Shown: positions 25,294-34,675 of the stretch, piece by piece
Position numbering within the stretch: position 1 is the stretch's first letter
Layout of the letters: each line of letters starts with the position of its first letter
Assembly: GCF_900100345.1 (NCBI RefSeq)
Contig: NZ_FMTT01000044.1
Span: forward strand, 1-53,184
Source of the DNA: Paenibacillus tianmuensis
GTDB taxonomy: Bacteria; Bacillota; Bacilli; Paenibacillales; NBRC-103111
Length of the DNA: 53,184 nucleotides
Direction of reading: 5' to 3'
Made by a program: the position numbers and the translations under genes
The notes under the pieces: model-generated
Seen by the model: only the letters and a program-made list of their open reading frames with translations
The model's database searches: none
Told to the model about the DNA's origin: nothing

Positions 25294-26413
25294 GGCACCA
25301 CTGCTCAAGCGTTCTTGCCGGTTTCGTGCCGAATTCTTCGTACAGCATTTGCGATAGCATATCGTACTGCCGTTCCACAGACACCCGGTCTCCGATATAC
25401 ATAAAGAGCTTGATCAGCGCCCAATACACCTCTTCAGTGAATGGGAATCGGCGCTGGATGAGGTAATAGAGCTGGAAAGCTTCCGCCGCATTGTCCCGCG
25501 TCTCCAGAAAAGCCGCGACGCGCATCGCATGCCGGTACCACAGCATACGCAGCCGCTCCCGCTCGTTCTCCGCCCACCAATAGCCGCAATCCTCCAGATA
25601 ATCGCCGCGATACAGCTCCAGCAGCTGCAAATGCCGCGCGAGCGTAGGCTCGCTGAGCGGCGGTGCCGTCTGCAGTCTCTCCTCCCAGGTTACCACGTCA
25701 ACGTCGACCCCGTTCAGCTCAAGCCGGTACCCTTTATCCCCGCTGACGATCCGGATGCCGGGATGAACGGCACTTGCGGTTTTGCGGATTTGGTAGATGG
25801 TGGTGTAGAGCTGTGTGTAGCCTTTCTTGGGATCGATATCGGGCCAGAATAGCTCCAGCAGTGCATCTTTGCGCACGGGCTGGTCCCGAAGGTGAACGAG
25901 GTAGGCGAACAGCTCCTGCGCTTTGTTTGTTCGCCAATGTACGGGCCCGGAATCGCCGGTGTCAACCTCCAGCGTCTGAAAGCAGCGGATCGTAACCTGC
26001 TCCTTCGTCCTAGACGTCTGGCCCGCGGGGGCGTCCGATCCGGTTTTGGCGGCTTTGGCCTGCGACAGCCGGGCTAATGTTTTGGCAAGCCTTTGCGTGG
26101 AGACAGGCTTCAGCAAATAGTCGATCGCCGCCAGCTCGAAAGCCTTGAGCGCATATTCCTCGTACGCCGTCACAAAGATAATCTCGGTTTCCGGCAGGTG
26201 CGACATGATGATCTCGGCCGCTTCCAGGCCGCTCAGCTCCGGCATGTCGATGTCCAAAAAGACGGCTTCCGGCTTCTCCCGCAGCACCGCCTCGACGGCT
26301 TCTTCCGCATTCTGATAGGCTCCCGCAATAACGCCGCCGTTCAGCTTGTCAAGCTGCTTTTGCAAGCTGAACAGAGCCAGCGCTTCGTCGTCTGCAAGAA
26401 TCATCCGAATCAT
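25277..26413 (-). CDS. Response regulator with winged-helix and BTAD (SARP-like) domains
   Basis: 378 residues from ATG 26413 after GGAGGGG. Receiver domain (1-120) with DDE at 8-10, phospho-acceptor Asp54 in FLDIDMPEL, and the conserved Lys in YLLKPVS. An OmpR-like winged helix (about 145-240, including AQELFAYLVHLRDQ and TTIYQIRK) is followed by a bacterial transcriptional activation domain of TPR-like helices to the end. This receiver-SARP layout is common in Paenibacillaceae. Target genes unknown. No histidine kinase in the same direction. Confidence 0.9.
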   Translation of the reverse strand: MIRMILADDEALALFSLQKQLDKLNGGVIAGAYQNAEEAVEAVLREKPEAVFLDIDMPELSGLEAAEIIMSHLPETEIIFVTAYEEYALKAFELAAIDYLLKPVSTQRLAKTLARLSQAKAAKTGSDAPAGQTSRTKEQVTIRCFQTLEVDTGDSGPVHWRTNKAQELFAYLVHLRDQPVRKDALLELFWPDIDPKKGYTQLYTTIYQIRKTASAVHPGIRIVSGDKGYRLELNGVDVDVVTWEERLQTAPPLSEPTLARHLQLLELYRGDYLEDCGYWWAENERERLRMLWYRHAMRVAAFLETRDNAAEAFQLYYLIQRRFPFTEEVYWALIKLFMYIGDRVSVERQYDMLSQMLYEEFGTKPARTLEQWCQERVV

Positions 26414-27188
26414 CGGCGCCCCTCCTTTTCGCAAACCGTGCAAACCCCATTGTCGTGTAGTTGAGTGGCCAAATTCGCGCCCTCCTCTTCCTGTATGTAA
26501 AAAGTAATCGGTTTGTTAAAAAGACCGGTTCCCCGGCAAAATAGTTCATTTGAACGAACAGCAGAAGAGCGTTGTTTTCCTATTTATGATCATATCAAAA
26601 TTTCGTCCTTTTCTGAATTTAAAATGGAAAAATGTTAATTATTTAACAAATTTAAAATCTGAATGAATTGGGAAAAAGATATGCTTGCCCTTTTTGCTTG
26701 TTTTTCAGCAAGTTCTTGCTGCGGGCAGACTCGAACGGCTGGACTTTTTGTCAAAAGGTGTTCAGATTTTGTTTAGAAGCGGTTGGTAAAGTGAGTGAAA
26801 GTTGTTCTTTAGAAAGAATAAGGGTGATGCGAGGATACAAAAACTGGAAATATTGGATCGCGATTCAGAGAGAGATGATGAAAAAGGAGCGGGAACGATG
26901 AAATGGCATTGATCGAAACGGATGTCATGGTCGCTTTTGCACTAAGAATCATAACCCGCAGTTGTCGGACGCTGCCGGGCAGTAAGCCTGGATGGAATAT
27001 CCGAATGCAGACTATTATAGTTCGAGACCAAAAAGCGGGGTACTACGATGACAGCATGCTTGTGAAAAAACGAACGTGCCTGCAAGGCAGCTTCCGTCCG
27101 GAAGCCCAAGGTATCGCAATACATTCAACGGATTGCAGACATTTGAAGCTGTCGCTGCCGGATAGGAAAGGAAGAACGGGAAACGAAA
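26414..27188. other. Long intergenic region upstream of the exopolysaccharide operon
   Basis: About 775 bases between divergent genes. The frames at 26668-26901 and 26903-27478 lack convincing ribosome sites or families and are probably not genes. Visible structure: TGTTAA-TTAT-TTAACA dyad (26633-26648); a hairpin CAGCAAG-TT-CTTGCTG (26706-26721) enclosed by TGCCC/GGGCA; and GCTTCCG-TC-CGGAAGC (27090-27105). It could be a long structured leader for the downstream operon. I find no match to the conserved GEMM c-di-GMP riboswitch core. Confidence 0.45.
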
Positions 27189-28325
27189 ATGAGGTTGGTC
27201 TATGTTACCGTTGCTCTATTGGTTATGCTGATTTCCGCCGTCGCTTTTATACTGGCCGGAGGGCCATTCGCATCCAATGCTTCGAAAGGAACGGCGGACG
27301 ATCCGGAGCTCCGGAGCGACAGGCTGCCCGGAGAAATTTTTATCCGACGGCACATGGTGAACGCGAACGAGACGCTGAAAACGAATTTGAAGCCTCGCGT
27401 AGCAGCGAACCGGGATGTGGCGCAGGGCGAAGAGGCGCTTTCCGAATCGATCGGGCTATGGCTTCAGTACGCGGTTGAGAAGGGCGACAAGGGCTTGTTC
27501 GAACAAAATGTCGGTGTCCTTCGAGCCCGTTTTCTCAAAGAGGACGGTTGGATTTCCTGGAAGGTCGGCACATCGTCCGAAACGGTCGCCACCAACGCCT
27601 TGATCGACGATTTGCGGATTGCGGATGCCTTGTACAAGGCCGGCAGCCGATGGGGCAAGCCAGCTTATACAGCGCTGGCCGATACGATCTCCGGCAGCGT
27701 GGCCCAAAACATGGTTACGGCCGGCCGTTTCTCTGACTTCTACGACCACACCTCCGCATGGAAAAGCCATATCCTCACCTTGTCCTACTTGCATGTCTCT
27801 GCGTTCAAAGCGATGTACGAGCGCGGTAAGCTGAGCGAACCGGTCTACCGGAGCGCGGTCGATTTTCTGAAGAACCTCCCGACGCGCGACGCGTGGTTCC
27901 CTTTCTCCTACGATTTTGATAAAGGAACGTATCTGTACAACGACGAGATCAACTGGATCGACCAGCTGTACATTGTTTACCATCGCGCCCAAGCCGGTAT
28001 TCCCTCTAACGAAGTTTGGTCCTTGCTCAAGGAACAGTTCAATAAGTATGGCGTCCTGTACGGAAGGTACCATGCTCAATCCAAAATGCCCGCGGTGGAC
28101 TTCGAATCTCCGGCGGCATACGGGTTAGCGATCCTGAGTGCTGTTGAGCTTGGGGACAGGGAGTTTGCCCAATCGCTGTATTACCGGATGCTGCGTTTTC
28201 AAATCTTGAATCCCGCGAACGAATGGTATGGCGGTTTTGTGTTCGACGACGAAACGCATATTTTCGACAACCTCGTTCCGTTGCTGGCGGAAAGGAAAAT
28301 GTACGATGAAGGGCTTCTACGCTAA
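27189..28325 (+). CDS. ydaJ: YdaJ-like exported glycoside hydrolase-related protein
   Basis: 378 residues. One N-terminal hydrophobic segment (about 4-24) serves as signal or anchor, then a helical (alpha/alpha) barrel-like domain resembling GH8-type enzymes (GWISWKVG, YDHTSAWKSHILTLSYLH, NDEINWIDQLYIVYHR). First gene of a five-gene operon matching B. subtilis ydaJKLMN and Listeria pssA-E, which make a c-di-GMP-dependent exopolysaccharide. Members at this position are thought to trim or release the polymer. ATG 27189 has only a weak ribosome site (GGGAA). Confidence 0.8.
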   Translation: MRLVYVTVALLVMLISAVAFILAGGPFASNASKGTADDPELRSDRLPGEIFIRRHMVNANETLKTNLKPRVAANRDVAQGEEALSESIGLWLQYAVEKGDKGLFEQNVGVLRARFLKEDGWISWKVGTSSETVATNALIDDLRIADALYKAGSRWGKPAYTALADTISGSVAQNMVTAGRFSDFYDHTSAWKSHILTLSYLHVSAFKAMYERGKLSEPVYRSAVDFLKNLPTRDAWFPFSYDFDKGTYLYNDEINWIDQLYIVYHRAQAGIPSNEVWSLLKEQFNKYGVLYGRYHAQSKMPAVDFESPAAYGLAILSAVELGDREFAQSLYYRMLRFQILNPANEWYGGFVFDDETHIFDNLVPLLAERKMYDEGLLR

Positions 28326-29160
28326 AAATCAAACCTATCTCTTCTATCAGCTTCTCTTGCTGCTGCTTACGCCACTTGCCTGTTATTTTGCGTTCGGGTT
28401 TCCTCCGGTCTCCTGGAACAAAGCGCTTTTGCTGGCTGCCGTCCTGCTTATTGGCATCGCAGGGACGGTATTCGGCTTGGTGGCCGGTCTCGGCCTCAGT
28501 CTAGCCGTCATGTTTGTGTTCGGATCGATTCTGTTGTGGAAAGCGTTCGTTTCCTCCGCGATCTTCCTGTCTGCGGAAGAGATCGTCATCTGGATGGCGG
28601 CGATCCTTGCGGCGCCGGTCGTCACCGGCATGCTTCACAAGCGGGTCACGACGATGGCAGCCGAAAATCAAGAGATGAAGGAGAAGTTCGATCATCTTGT
28701 CATCATCGACGAAGCGACGGGCTTCGACAATTACAAACGCTTCTTGTTCGAAATGGAGGATGAGTTCAAGCGTTCGAGAAGAACCGGCGCGCCCTTTTCT
28801 CTTCTTCTGATTCAGGTCAAGTACTTCGAGCAATTTCAAAAGCTGTACGGCGCCAAGGAGACGCTTCATCTGCTGCAATCCCTTTCCGGTACTTTATGGA
28901 GCCAGACGAGAATGAGCGACCGCAAGTTTCGGATTGCCGACGACACGTTTGCTGTCATTTTGTCGAACACGGAGGAAGAAAATGCGGATATCGTCATCGG
29001 AAAAATCGGAGGCTTGTTCAAAACTCATGTGCTTGCCAATCAGAAACAAACCGTTACGCTAAATGTAGCTTTCGGCGTTTCAAGCTATAACGAGGGACTG
29101 GGCGACGCGAAGGAGCTGGTGCAAAATGCGAGCTATGAGCTTGAGCAATACATTCCATAG
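28306..29160 (+). CDS. ydaK: YdaK-like membrane c-di-GMP receptor with degenerate GGDEF domain
   Basis: 284 residues from ATG 28306, overlapping ydaJ by 20 bases. B. subtilis YdaK is almost the same length. Four or so membrane helices (about 10-110) precede a GGDEF-fold domain. The signature is degenerate (ADDTF in place of GGDEF), so cyclase activity is unlikely. The inhibitory-site motif RMSD lies exactly five residues before it, so c-di-GMP binding is expected. By analogy it activates the YdaM/YdaN synthase when c-di-GMP is high. Confidence 0.85.
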   Translation: MKGFYAKNQTYLFYQLLLLLLTPLACYFAFGFPPVSWNKALLLAAVLLIGIAGTVFGLVAGLGLSLAVMFVFGSILLWKAFVSSAIFLSAEEIVIWMAAILAAPVVTGMLHKRVTTMAAENQEMKEKFDHLVIIDEATGFDNYKRFLFEMEDEFKRSRRTGAPFSLLLIQVKYFEQFQKLYGAKETLHLLQSLSGTLWSQTRMSDRKFRIADDTFAVILSNTEEENADIVIGKIGGLFKTHVLANQKQTVTLNVAFGVSSYNEGLGDAKELVQNASYELEQYIP

Positions 29161-30874
29161 AACGTTACGGACCGTCTGCTGGCTTGGCGCGTTGCTGCTG
29201 CTTCTGCTTTCGCACGGGACGTGGGCTTCGTCGGCTAAAGAAGCGGACGAAGCACGCAAAATATTGGTTGTGTACACGACGGAGGACGGGACGCTTAGCG
29301 AATCGGTCCGGAATCTGGATCTTCTGCTGGGCCATTTTACAAGGAAGGTCGTGTTCAAAAGCGACGAAGCCGTGGAGAGCGACGACCTTCGCGACATTTC
29401 GCATTTGGTGTATTACGGAGCGGTGCCCAAATCTCTGCCGCAGCAGGCTGTGCAGCTCATGGGGGCATACCGCGGACCGGTTCTGGCTGTCGGCGACAAT
29501 GTCGGGCAGCTCGGCGAACGATTTTCGTTCGTATCGGCAGAGCAGAAGGTGGAGATCCATAAGGTATCGAAGCAAGACTCCTCCTCCTACGATCTGCTGG
29601 AGCAGACCTATCCGATTGCGCAGATCGCGCTCCGTCAAGGCGAAGTGATTCTGCAGGGCTGGAAAGGGGATCAGGCGTTTCCGTTGCTTGCCGTTGACCG
29701 GAACAGCTTTTATTTTTCCGCCGTCAATCTGGACGTGCCATTTCTATACTATCTGGGAGAAGGGCTCTATCCCTTTTTCCAGGAACAGCCTGCGGCAGGC
29801 CGTCCGGCCTACATTCGCCTGGAGGACATCCACCCGCAGTCCGATCCCGAATTGCTGAAGGCGACGGCCGAGGTTTTGGAGGAAAAGGGCATTCCTTATA
29901 TGATCGCGCTCATCCCGGTGTATACGAATCCGGTCACGCACGAGCAGCAGCGTTTGAAAGATATGCCGAAATTGGTGGAGGTGCTGAGGGAGCTGCAGAA
30001 GCGCGGCGCAAGCATCGTTCTGCACGGATATACGCACCAATACAGGCAGTCGGAGACCGGAGAAGGCTTCGAGTTCTGGGATGTGGAAAACAATGCCCCG
30101 ATCATGGACGAGCCCGACCGGGAGGTTACGGTCCGGCACCGGCACGACTTCCCGAGCAAGGAAGCGTACGAGAGCTATGTGGAGAAGAACAGGCAATTCA
30201 ACGAATCTTATACACGCCATCGGCTGGAGAGCGGCATTAAGGAGCTGACGGAGCTTGGGCTGTATCCGCTCGGCTTCGAGGCTCCGCACTATACGATGAG
30301 TCAGGAGGGGTACCGGGTCGCAGCGGAATATTTTCAATACGTGCTCGGGCAGGTTCAATTGGGCGACCGCGATTGGCAGCGGATGAGCACGGCTCCCTAT
30401 GTCACGGCCCCTGCGTTTCTGCACGGCATGACCCTGCTGCCCGAGACGATCGGTTACTACGATGCCGTCTCGTCTTCGACGGCTGTGGATACGGCCAGAA
30501 AAGTGCGGCAAATGCAATTCGTGAGCGGCGGCGTCATCGGCATGTTTTATCATCCGTATCTCGGGGCGGACCGGCTGAAGGAATTTCTTGCGGCGGTGGA
30601 AACCGTTCCGGGGCTGGAGTGGATCGATCTGAAGCGTCTGGAGCATACGCAGTCGGAGCGTTTTCAAGCGGTGGACCGTACGAATACGCCGCTTGTACTG
30701 ACGACCGCTACCCGCCAGCTGCCGGAACTGGGGGATATGGGAGTTTCGCAAAAAATTTTATGGGGCATTGCGGCGGTCGTTGCTCTGGCCGTCATTGCTT
30801 TTCTGGTCTATACGCTTCGTATTCGCATGAGCTTACGAAAGCAGTTGTTTGAGGAGCGGAGCACCCATGGCTGA
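29126..30874 (+). CDS. ydaL: YdaL-like DUF2334 polysaccharide deacetylase-related protein
   Basis: 582 residues. Signal peptide (about 12-33, ending ASS), a long extracytoplasmic domain and a C-terminal membrane helix (about 547-569). The DUF2334 part has NodB-like metal-site elements: RLEDIHPQSD (Asp) and VLHGYTHQYR (His-x3-His). It may deacetylate or otherwise modify the exopolysaccharide outside the cell. ATG 29126 with AAGGAG 12 bases upstream; the gene overlaps ydaK by 35 bases, showing tight translational coupling. Confidence 0.85.
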   Translation: MRAMSLSNTFHRTLRTVCWLGALLLLLLSHGTWASSAKEADEARKILVVYTTEDGTLSESVRNLDLLLGHFTRKVVFKSDEAVESDDLRDISHLVYYGAVPKSLPQQAVQLMGAYRGPVLAVGDNVGQLGERFSFVSAEQKVEIHKVSKQDSSSYDLLEQTYPIAQIALRQGEVILQGWKGDQAFPLLAVDRNSFYFSAVNLDVPFLYYLGEGLYPFFQEQPAAGRPAYIRLEDIHPQSDPELLKATAEVLEEKGIPYMIALIPVYTNPVTHEQQRLKDMPKLVEVLRELQKRGASIVLHGYTHQYRQSETGEGFEFWDVENNAPIMDEPDREVTVRHRHDFPSKEAYESYVEKNRQFNESYTRHRLESGIKELTELGLYPLGFEAPHYTMSQEGYRVAAEYFQYVLGQVQLGDRDWQRMSTAPYVTAPAFLHGMTLLPETIGYYDAVSSSTAVDTARKVRQMQFVSGGVIGMFYHPYLGADRLKEFLAAVETVPGLEWIDLKRLEHTQSERFQAVDRTNTPLVLTTATRQLPELGDMGVSQKILWGIAAVVALAVIAFLVYTLRIRMSLRKQLFEERSTHG

Positions 30875-32141
30875 AATTTTATTTTACACATCGCTAACGA
30901 TGATCTGGATCATGCTCTTGTACCATATGTTTCTGATGCAAGGGGGGTACCTGCATTATTTGCGGTACAGGAGGCCGATTGAGAAGTGGGAGCAAACCAA
31001 GGCCCCGCTTCCCAAAGTGAGCATCCTGATTCCCGCGCACAACGAGGAGGTCGTGATCGAGCGCACGATTAAAGCGATGGTCCGGCTCGATTACCCGAAG
31101 GACCGGCTGGAGATCATCGTTGTCAACGATAATTCGTCGGACCGGACGGGCGAAATCGCGGACAGCTACGCGGCCAAATATCCGTGTGTCAAAGTGGTGC
31201 ACACCAAGCCGCCCAATGCGGGCAAAGGCAAGTCCGGCGCGCTGAACCAAGGCTTGCTCCATTCCAGCGGTGAAATTATCGTCGTCTACGATGCGGACAA
31301 TACGCCGGAACGGAAGGCCGTTCATTACCTGGTTCTGGCGATGCAGAATGATCCGGCGGCTGGGGTCATTGTCGGGAAATTCCGCGTCGTGAACGCAGCC
31401 TGTAACCTGCTCACGCGCTTCATTAACATCGAGACCATTTCCTTCCAGTGGATGGCTCAGGCAGGCCGCTTTAATTGGTTCGGGGTGACAACGATTCCGG
31501 GGACGAACTTCGCCATACGCCGCAGTCTGATCGAACAACTGGGAGGCTGGGACGAGAAGGCGCTCGCCGAAGATACCGAGCTGACGATCCGCGTCTACGA
31601 TGCCGGCTATTATATCCGGTTCTTTCCCGCCGCCATCACGTGGGAGCAGGAGCCGGAAACGTGGAAGGTATGGTGGAAGCAGCGGACCCGGTGGGCTCGC
31701 GGCAATCAATACGTCGTGCTGAAATTTATGCGGCATCTGTTCTCGCTGAAAAAGAAGCGGATCGTGTTTGATTTGGTGTACTTCTTTTTTACGTACTTCA
31801 TGTTTTTTATGGGCGTCATCGTATCGGACCTGCTGTTCGTCATCAACTTGTTTGTCGATTTGCATCTGGATGTGGGCATCGTTTCGATCATCTTGTGGAT
31901 TCTGGCGTTCTTCCTGTACGCCACGGAAGTGATGATTGCGCTCAGTATCGAAAAGACGGAATTTACGCTGAAAAATTTTGCGATCGTTCTGCTGATGTAT
32001 TTTACGTATTCCCAGCTGTGGATCGCGTTGGTCATGTATGCCTTATTTTTGGAAATCAAACGAGTGCTGTTTCGTCAGGAGACGAAATGGTACAAGACGG
32101 AACGCTTCTCGAAAGAAAAGAAAGGCGAAGCCGTATCATGA
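30867..32141 (+). CDS. ydaM: YdaM-like family 2 glycosyltransferase, exopolysaccharide synthase
   Basis: 424 residues from ATG 30867 after GAGGAG, overlapping ydaL by 8 bases. One N-terminal membrane helix, a GT-A domain with the processive GT2 motifs (VVNDNSSD, DADN, AEDTEL and QRTRW), then three or four membrane helices (about 300-405). It is related to BcsA/IcaA but has no PilZ domain, so c-di-GMP control must come through YdaK. It polymerises the sugar and passes it through the membrane. Sugar unknown. Confidence 0.9.
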   Translation: MAEILFYTSLTMIWIMLLYHMFLMQGGYLHYLRYRRPIEKWEQTKAPLPKVSILIPAHNEEVVIERTIKAMVRLDYPKDRLEIIVVNDNSSDRTGEIADSYAAKYPCVKVVHTKPPNAGKGKSGALNQGLLHSSGEIIVVYDADNTPERKAVHYLVLAMQNDPAAGVIVGKFRVVNAACNLLTRFINIETISFQWMAQAGRFNWFGVTTIPGTNFAIRRSLIEQLGGWDEKALAEDTELTIRVYDAGYYIRFFPAAITWEQEPETWKVWWKQRTRWARGNQYVVLKFMRHLFSLKKKRIVFDLVYFFFTYFMFFMGVIVSDLLFVINLFVDLHLDVGIVSIILWILAFFLYATEVMIALSIEKTEFTLKNFAIVLLMYFTYSQLWIALVMYALFLEIKRVLFRQETKWYKTERFSKEKKGEAVS

Positions 32142-32164
32142 CAACGGATAGGTGTGAGAGAATA

Positions 32165-34441
32165 ATGAACAACGGTTTCGGCCTTCGGAAGGCCATCTTA
32201 CTGCTGGGCGCCGTCATTGTAGCGTCCGGATCTTACTCGTCCGCCGTCAATGCAGCGGACAGCGGGCGGCAGGTGAAAGCGACCGCATGGAAAGAGGGGA
32301 CGGCGGTCAGTACCGATTCGAACGTATCGGCTTTGTCGCCCGGCTACGTACACCGCTTCGCCAACGAGCCCATTATGCTGACCGGCGTAGACCGGTCTTA
32401 CGACGTGTATTATAATGTGCCGAAAGCCGAGCTTGGAGGCAACCATTATTTGGAGCTCGATTTGAGCTACTCCGACCTGCTGCTGCCTTCCCAGTCTACC
32501 TTGACCGTCCTTGTGGACAATAAGCCGCTGAAGAGCGTGTCTTTGACCAAGGAAGAGGCGAAGCAGCGCAAAGTGACGATTGCGCTCGGACCGGACGAAG
32601 CGAAGCCCGGCTTTCACAAGCTGACGTTCGCCAAGCACGGTGTCGTCTCGGACGATTTCTGCGAAGACCCGGACAACCCGGCTAACTGGCTGCAAATTGC
32701 GCGTTCGTCTTTCGTCTATATCGATTCGAAAGCGACGTGGACGACTGCGGACCCGCTGAAGGAGTTCCCGCATCCTTTCATCGAGCCGGGGACGACGGAC
32801 GAGGTGTACGGAACGATCGTCGTGCCGGACGCTCCATCGCCTGAGCTGCTTTCTTCCGCCTTGGAGCTGGCGGCCCGGTTATCGTCGCTGACGGCGGCGA
32901 AAAAGCCGGTTCCGATGATGACGGAGTCGGAATGGGCGAAGGCGGACGGCAAATCGGCCCATGTCATCGCCATGGGAAGCGTCGGGGCTTGGACCGGCCC
33001 GGTGAAAAAAATCGTCGAGGAGAACGGCGTTCGCGCCGAAAACGAAGAGCTGGCGCTCGACTATATGTCCTTGGAGGAGGCCGGAAAGACCGGCTCGAAG
33101 CAAATGCTGCTGCTATCTGCGGCCAAGGATGAGGCGATCACAGAGAAGCTGCGCGTATTAACGAGCCCGAAGCTGGCGGAGCAGCTTACTGGAAGCCATC
33201 TGGTTATTCGGCAGACGCCTGCGGTGGCGGATGATGGCGACGAGCCGAAAAAGCTTACGCTCGCTTCGTTCGGCTCCGAGCACCTGCTGCTGAACGAGAC
33301 GAAGCCGGAATCGGGCAAGCTGAACGTAGGCGTACCGTCCTATTGGAAGCTGACCGGCGAGAGCTCGCTTGAGCTGAAGCTGAAGGTATCTCCGCTGCTG
33401 ATGGCCGAGATCGGGGAGCGGACAGAGCGTAAAAGCACGAAAAAAACGAAGGAGACCGGGGCTGACCGTTACGGGAAATACGGATTGACGGTAACGGTGA
33501 ACGGCATCCCGAAGACGGTATCCCTTCAGGAATTGACCAAAACGAAACATCAAGGCGATACGTACACGGCGAGCATTCCTCTGACCAATGCCTTGCAGGA
33601 TAAAGACGGCAGCGGGGTGTTGGATATTACGTTTACGGCCAACATTGGCCATACCGAAGGCCCTTGCATCCGGGACACAAACAATGGCCGGTGGATTTTC
33701 GTCGATAAAGCCAGCACGTTCAATGTGCCTCACGAAATGTCAAAGGACAGCTCGTTCCAGCACTGGCCGGCGCCATTTGTAAGCGGCCAAGGAACGGACC
33801 GTACGGCCATTCTCGTGCCGCAGCAGGTGAACGGGACTTTCCTGTCGCAGCTTTCCCGGCTTGTCGGGGACTTGACGTCCGATACGAGTCGGCGGATCGC
33901 CGTATTCCGCGAACCGCTTGACGATCAAGCGCTCAAGCAGCTTAAGGATTACCATGTGATCGTGCCGGGAGACCTCGGCCAATTCCCGTCGCTTCAGAAG
34001 CTGCGCGACAAGCTGCTGCTCCCGACGGACAACGATCGGCTACAGCTCGGGAAGTACAACGCAATCAACGAAACGACTGATTATGCGGCTTGGATCCAGC
34101 GGTCGGTCTGGAACGAAAACCGGGTGATGGCCGTCTTCCAGAAGGTGAACGTCGGGGGAGGGGAGCAAGGCTCTTTCGTTCATCCGAATCTGCTGCAATA
34201 TTTGAAGAATGCGAAGAAGCCGGGTCAAGTCGTCATTATGAATAAGGCCAAAGCCGTGTTCACCGCTGCTTCCCCTTCAGATTCCAAGACGTCTCAAGAC
34301 GGCGAGGTATCGAATCCGACGGAGAAAGCGCCCGGTATTCCGGTATGGCTCATGGTGCTCATTCCGGTGCTGCTGGTTGGGCTGCTGATCGTGTTTATCC
34401 GGATGCGGCGCAAGGAGAAACGGGACGCCGGGAAGCAGTGA
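32165..34441 (+). CDS. ydaN: YdaN-like BcsB-type exopolysaccharide synthase subunit
   Basis: 758 residues. Signal peptide (about 7-31), a large extracytoplasmic region with BcsB-like jelly-roll and flavodoxin-like repeats (YLELDLSYSDLLLPSQSTLT, FIEPGTTDEVYGTIVVPDA), and a C-terminal membrane helix (about 725-748) followed by a basic tail. It probably guides the nascent polymer out of YdaM. ATG 32165 is taken as the start; ATG 32138 overlaps the ydaM stop and is an alternative adding nine residues. Last gene of the operon, followed by a terminator. Confidence 0.85.
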   Translation: MNNGFGLRKAILLLGAVIVASGSYSSAVNAADSGRQVKATAWKEGTAVSTDSNVSALSPGYVHRFANEPIMLTGVDRSYDVYYNVPKAELGGNHYLELDLSYSDLLLPSQSTLTVLVDNKPLKSVSLTKEEAKQRKVTIALGPDEAKPGFHKLTFAKHGVVSDDFCEDPDNPANWLQIARSSFVYIDSKATWTTADPLKEFPHPFIEPGTTDEVYGTIVVPDAPSPELLSSALELAARLSSLTAAKKPVPMMTESEWAKADGKSAHVIAMGSVGAWTGPVKKIVEENGVRAENEELALDYMSLEEAGKTGSKQMLLLSAAKDEAITEKLRVLTSPKLAEQLTGSHLVIRQTPAVADDGDEPKKLTLASFGSEHLLLNETKPESGKLNVGVPSYWKLTGESSLELKLKVSPLLMAEIGERTERKSTKKTKETGADRYGKYGLTVTVNGIPKTVSLQELTKTKHQGDTYTASIPLTNALQDKDGSGVLDITFTANIGHTEGPCIRDTNNGRWIFVDKASTFNVPHEMSKDSSFQHWPAPFVSGQGTDRTAILVPQQVNGTFLSQLSRLVGDLTSDTSRRIAVFREPLDDQALKQLKDYHVIVPGDLGQFPSLQKLRDKLLLPTDNDRLQLGKYNAINETTDYAAWIQRSVWNENRVMAVFQKVNVGGGEQGSFVHPNLLQYLKNAKKPGQVVIMNKAKAVFTAASPSDSKTSQDGEVSNPTEKAPGIPVWLMVLIPVLLVGLLIVFIRMRRKEKRDAGKQ

Positions 34442-34593
34442 AGGCGGCGAGGAACGGCTCCCCGGGTGAAGAAGCAAGGCAAAATGAATCGGCTGGGTGG
34501 AAGCGTTGAGTAAGAAAGCGGCACTTTTGCTCCATGGATCATCGCTGGAACCGATTTGGCTGCCCTTATACTGAGGGCGCTATAAGCAATAAA

Positions 34594-34626
34594 AAAATGA
34601 GCAGGAATCGAATCCCTGCTCATTTT
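34594..34626. terminator. Bidirectional intrinsic terminator
   Basis: AAAATGAGCAGG (34594-34605) and CCTGCTCATTTT (34615-34626), perfect 12-base arms with A and T tails on either side. It separates the exopolysaccharide operon from the leftward mur operon. Confidence 0.85.
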
Positions 34627-34675
34627 TATAGTAAGTCTGATCGTTTTTAATTATCTTCGGAAGCTTATTGCCCGC

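Noticed and set aside
26668..26901. 77-codon frame in the exopolysaccharide leader
   Set aside because: No ribosome site and crosses a strong hairpin; cysteine-rich start resembles nothing known. Kept only as intergenic sequence.
27000..27188. Possible GEMM c-di-GMP riboswitch before ydaJ
   Set aside because: Searched by eye for the conserved GEMM core and tetraloop-receptor pieces; only generic hairpins were found.
26903..27478. 191-codon frame upstream of and overlapping ydaJ
   Set aside because: Its second half is a shadow of ydaJ, the composition is rich in Arg/Gly/Ser as expected of an out-of-frame read, and no family is visible.
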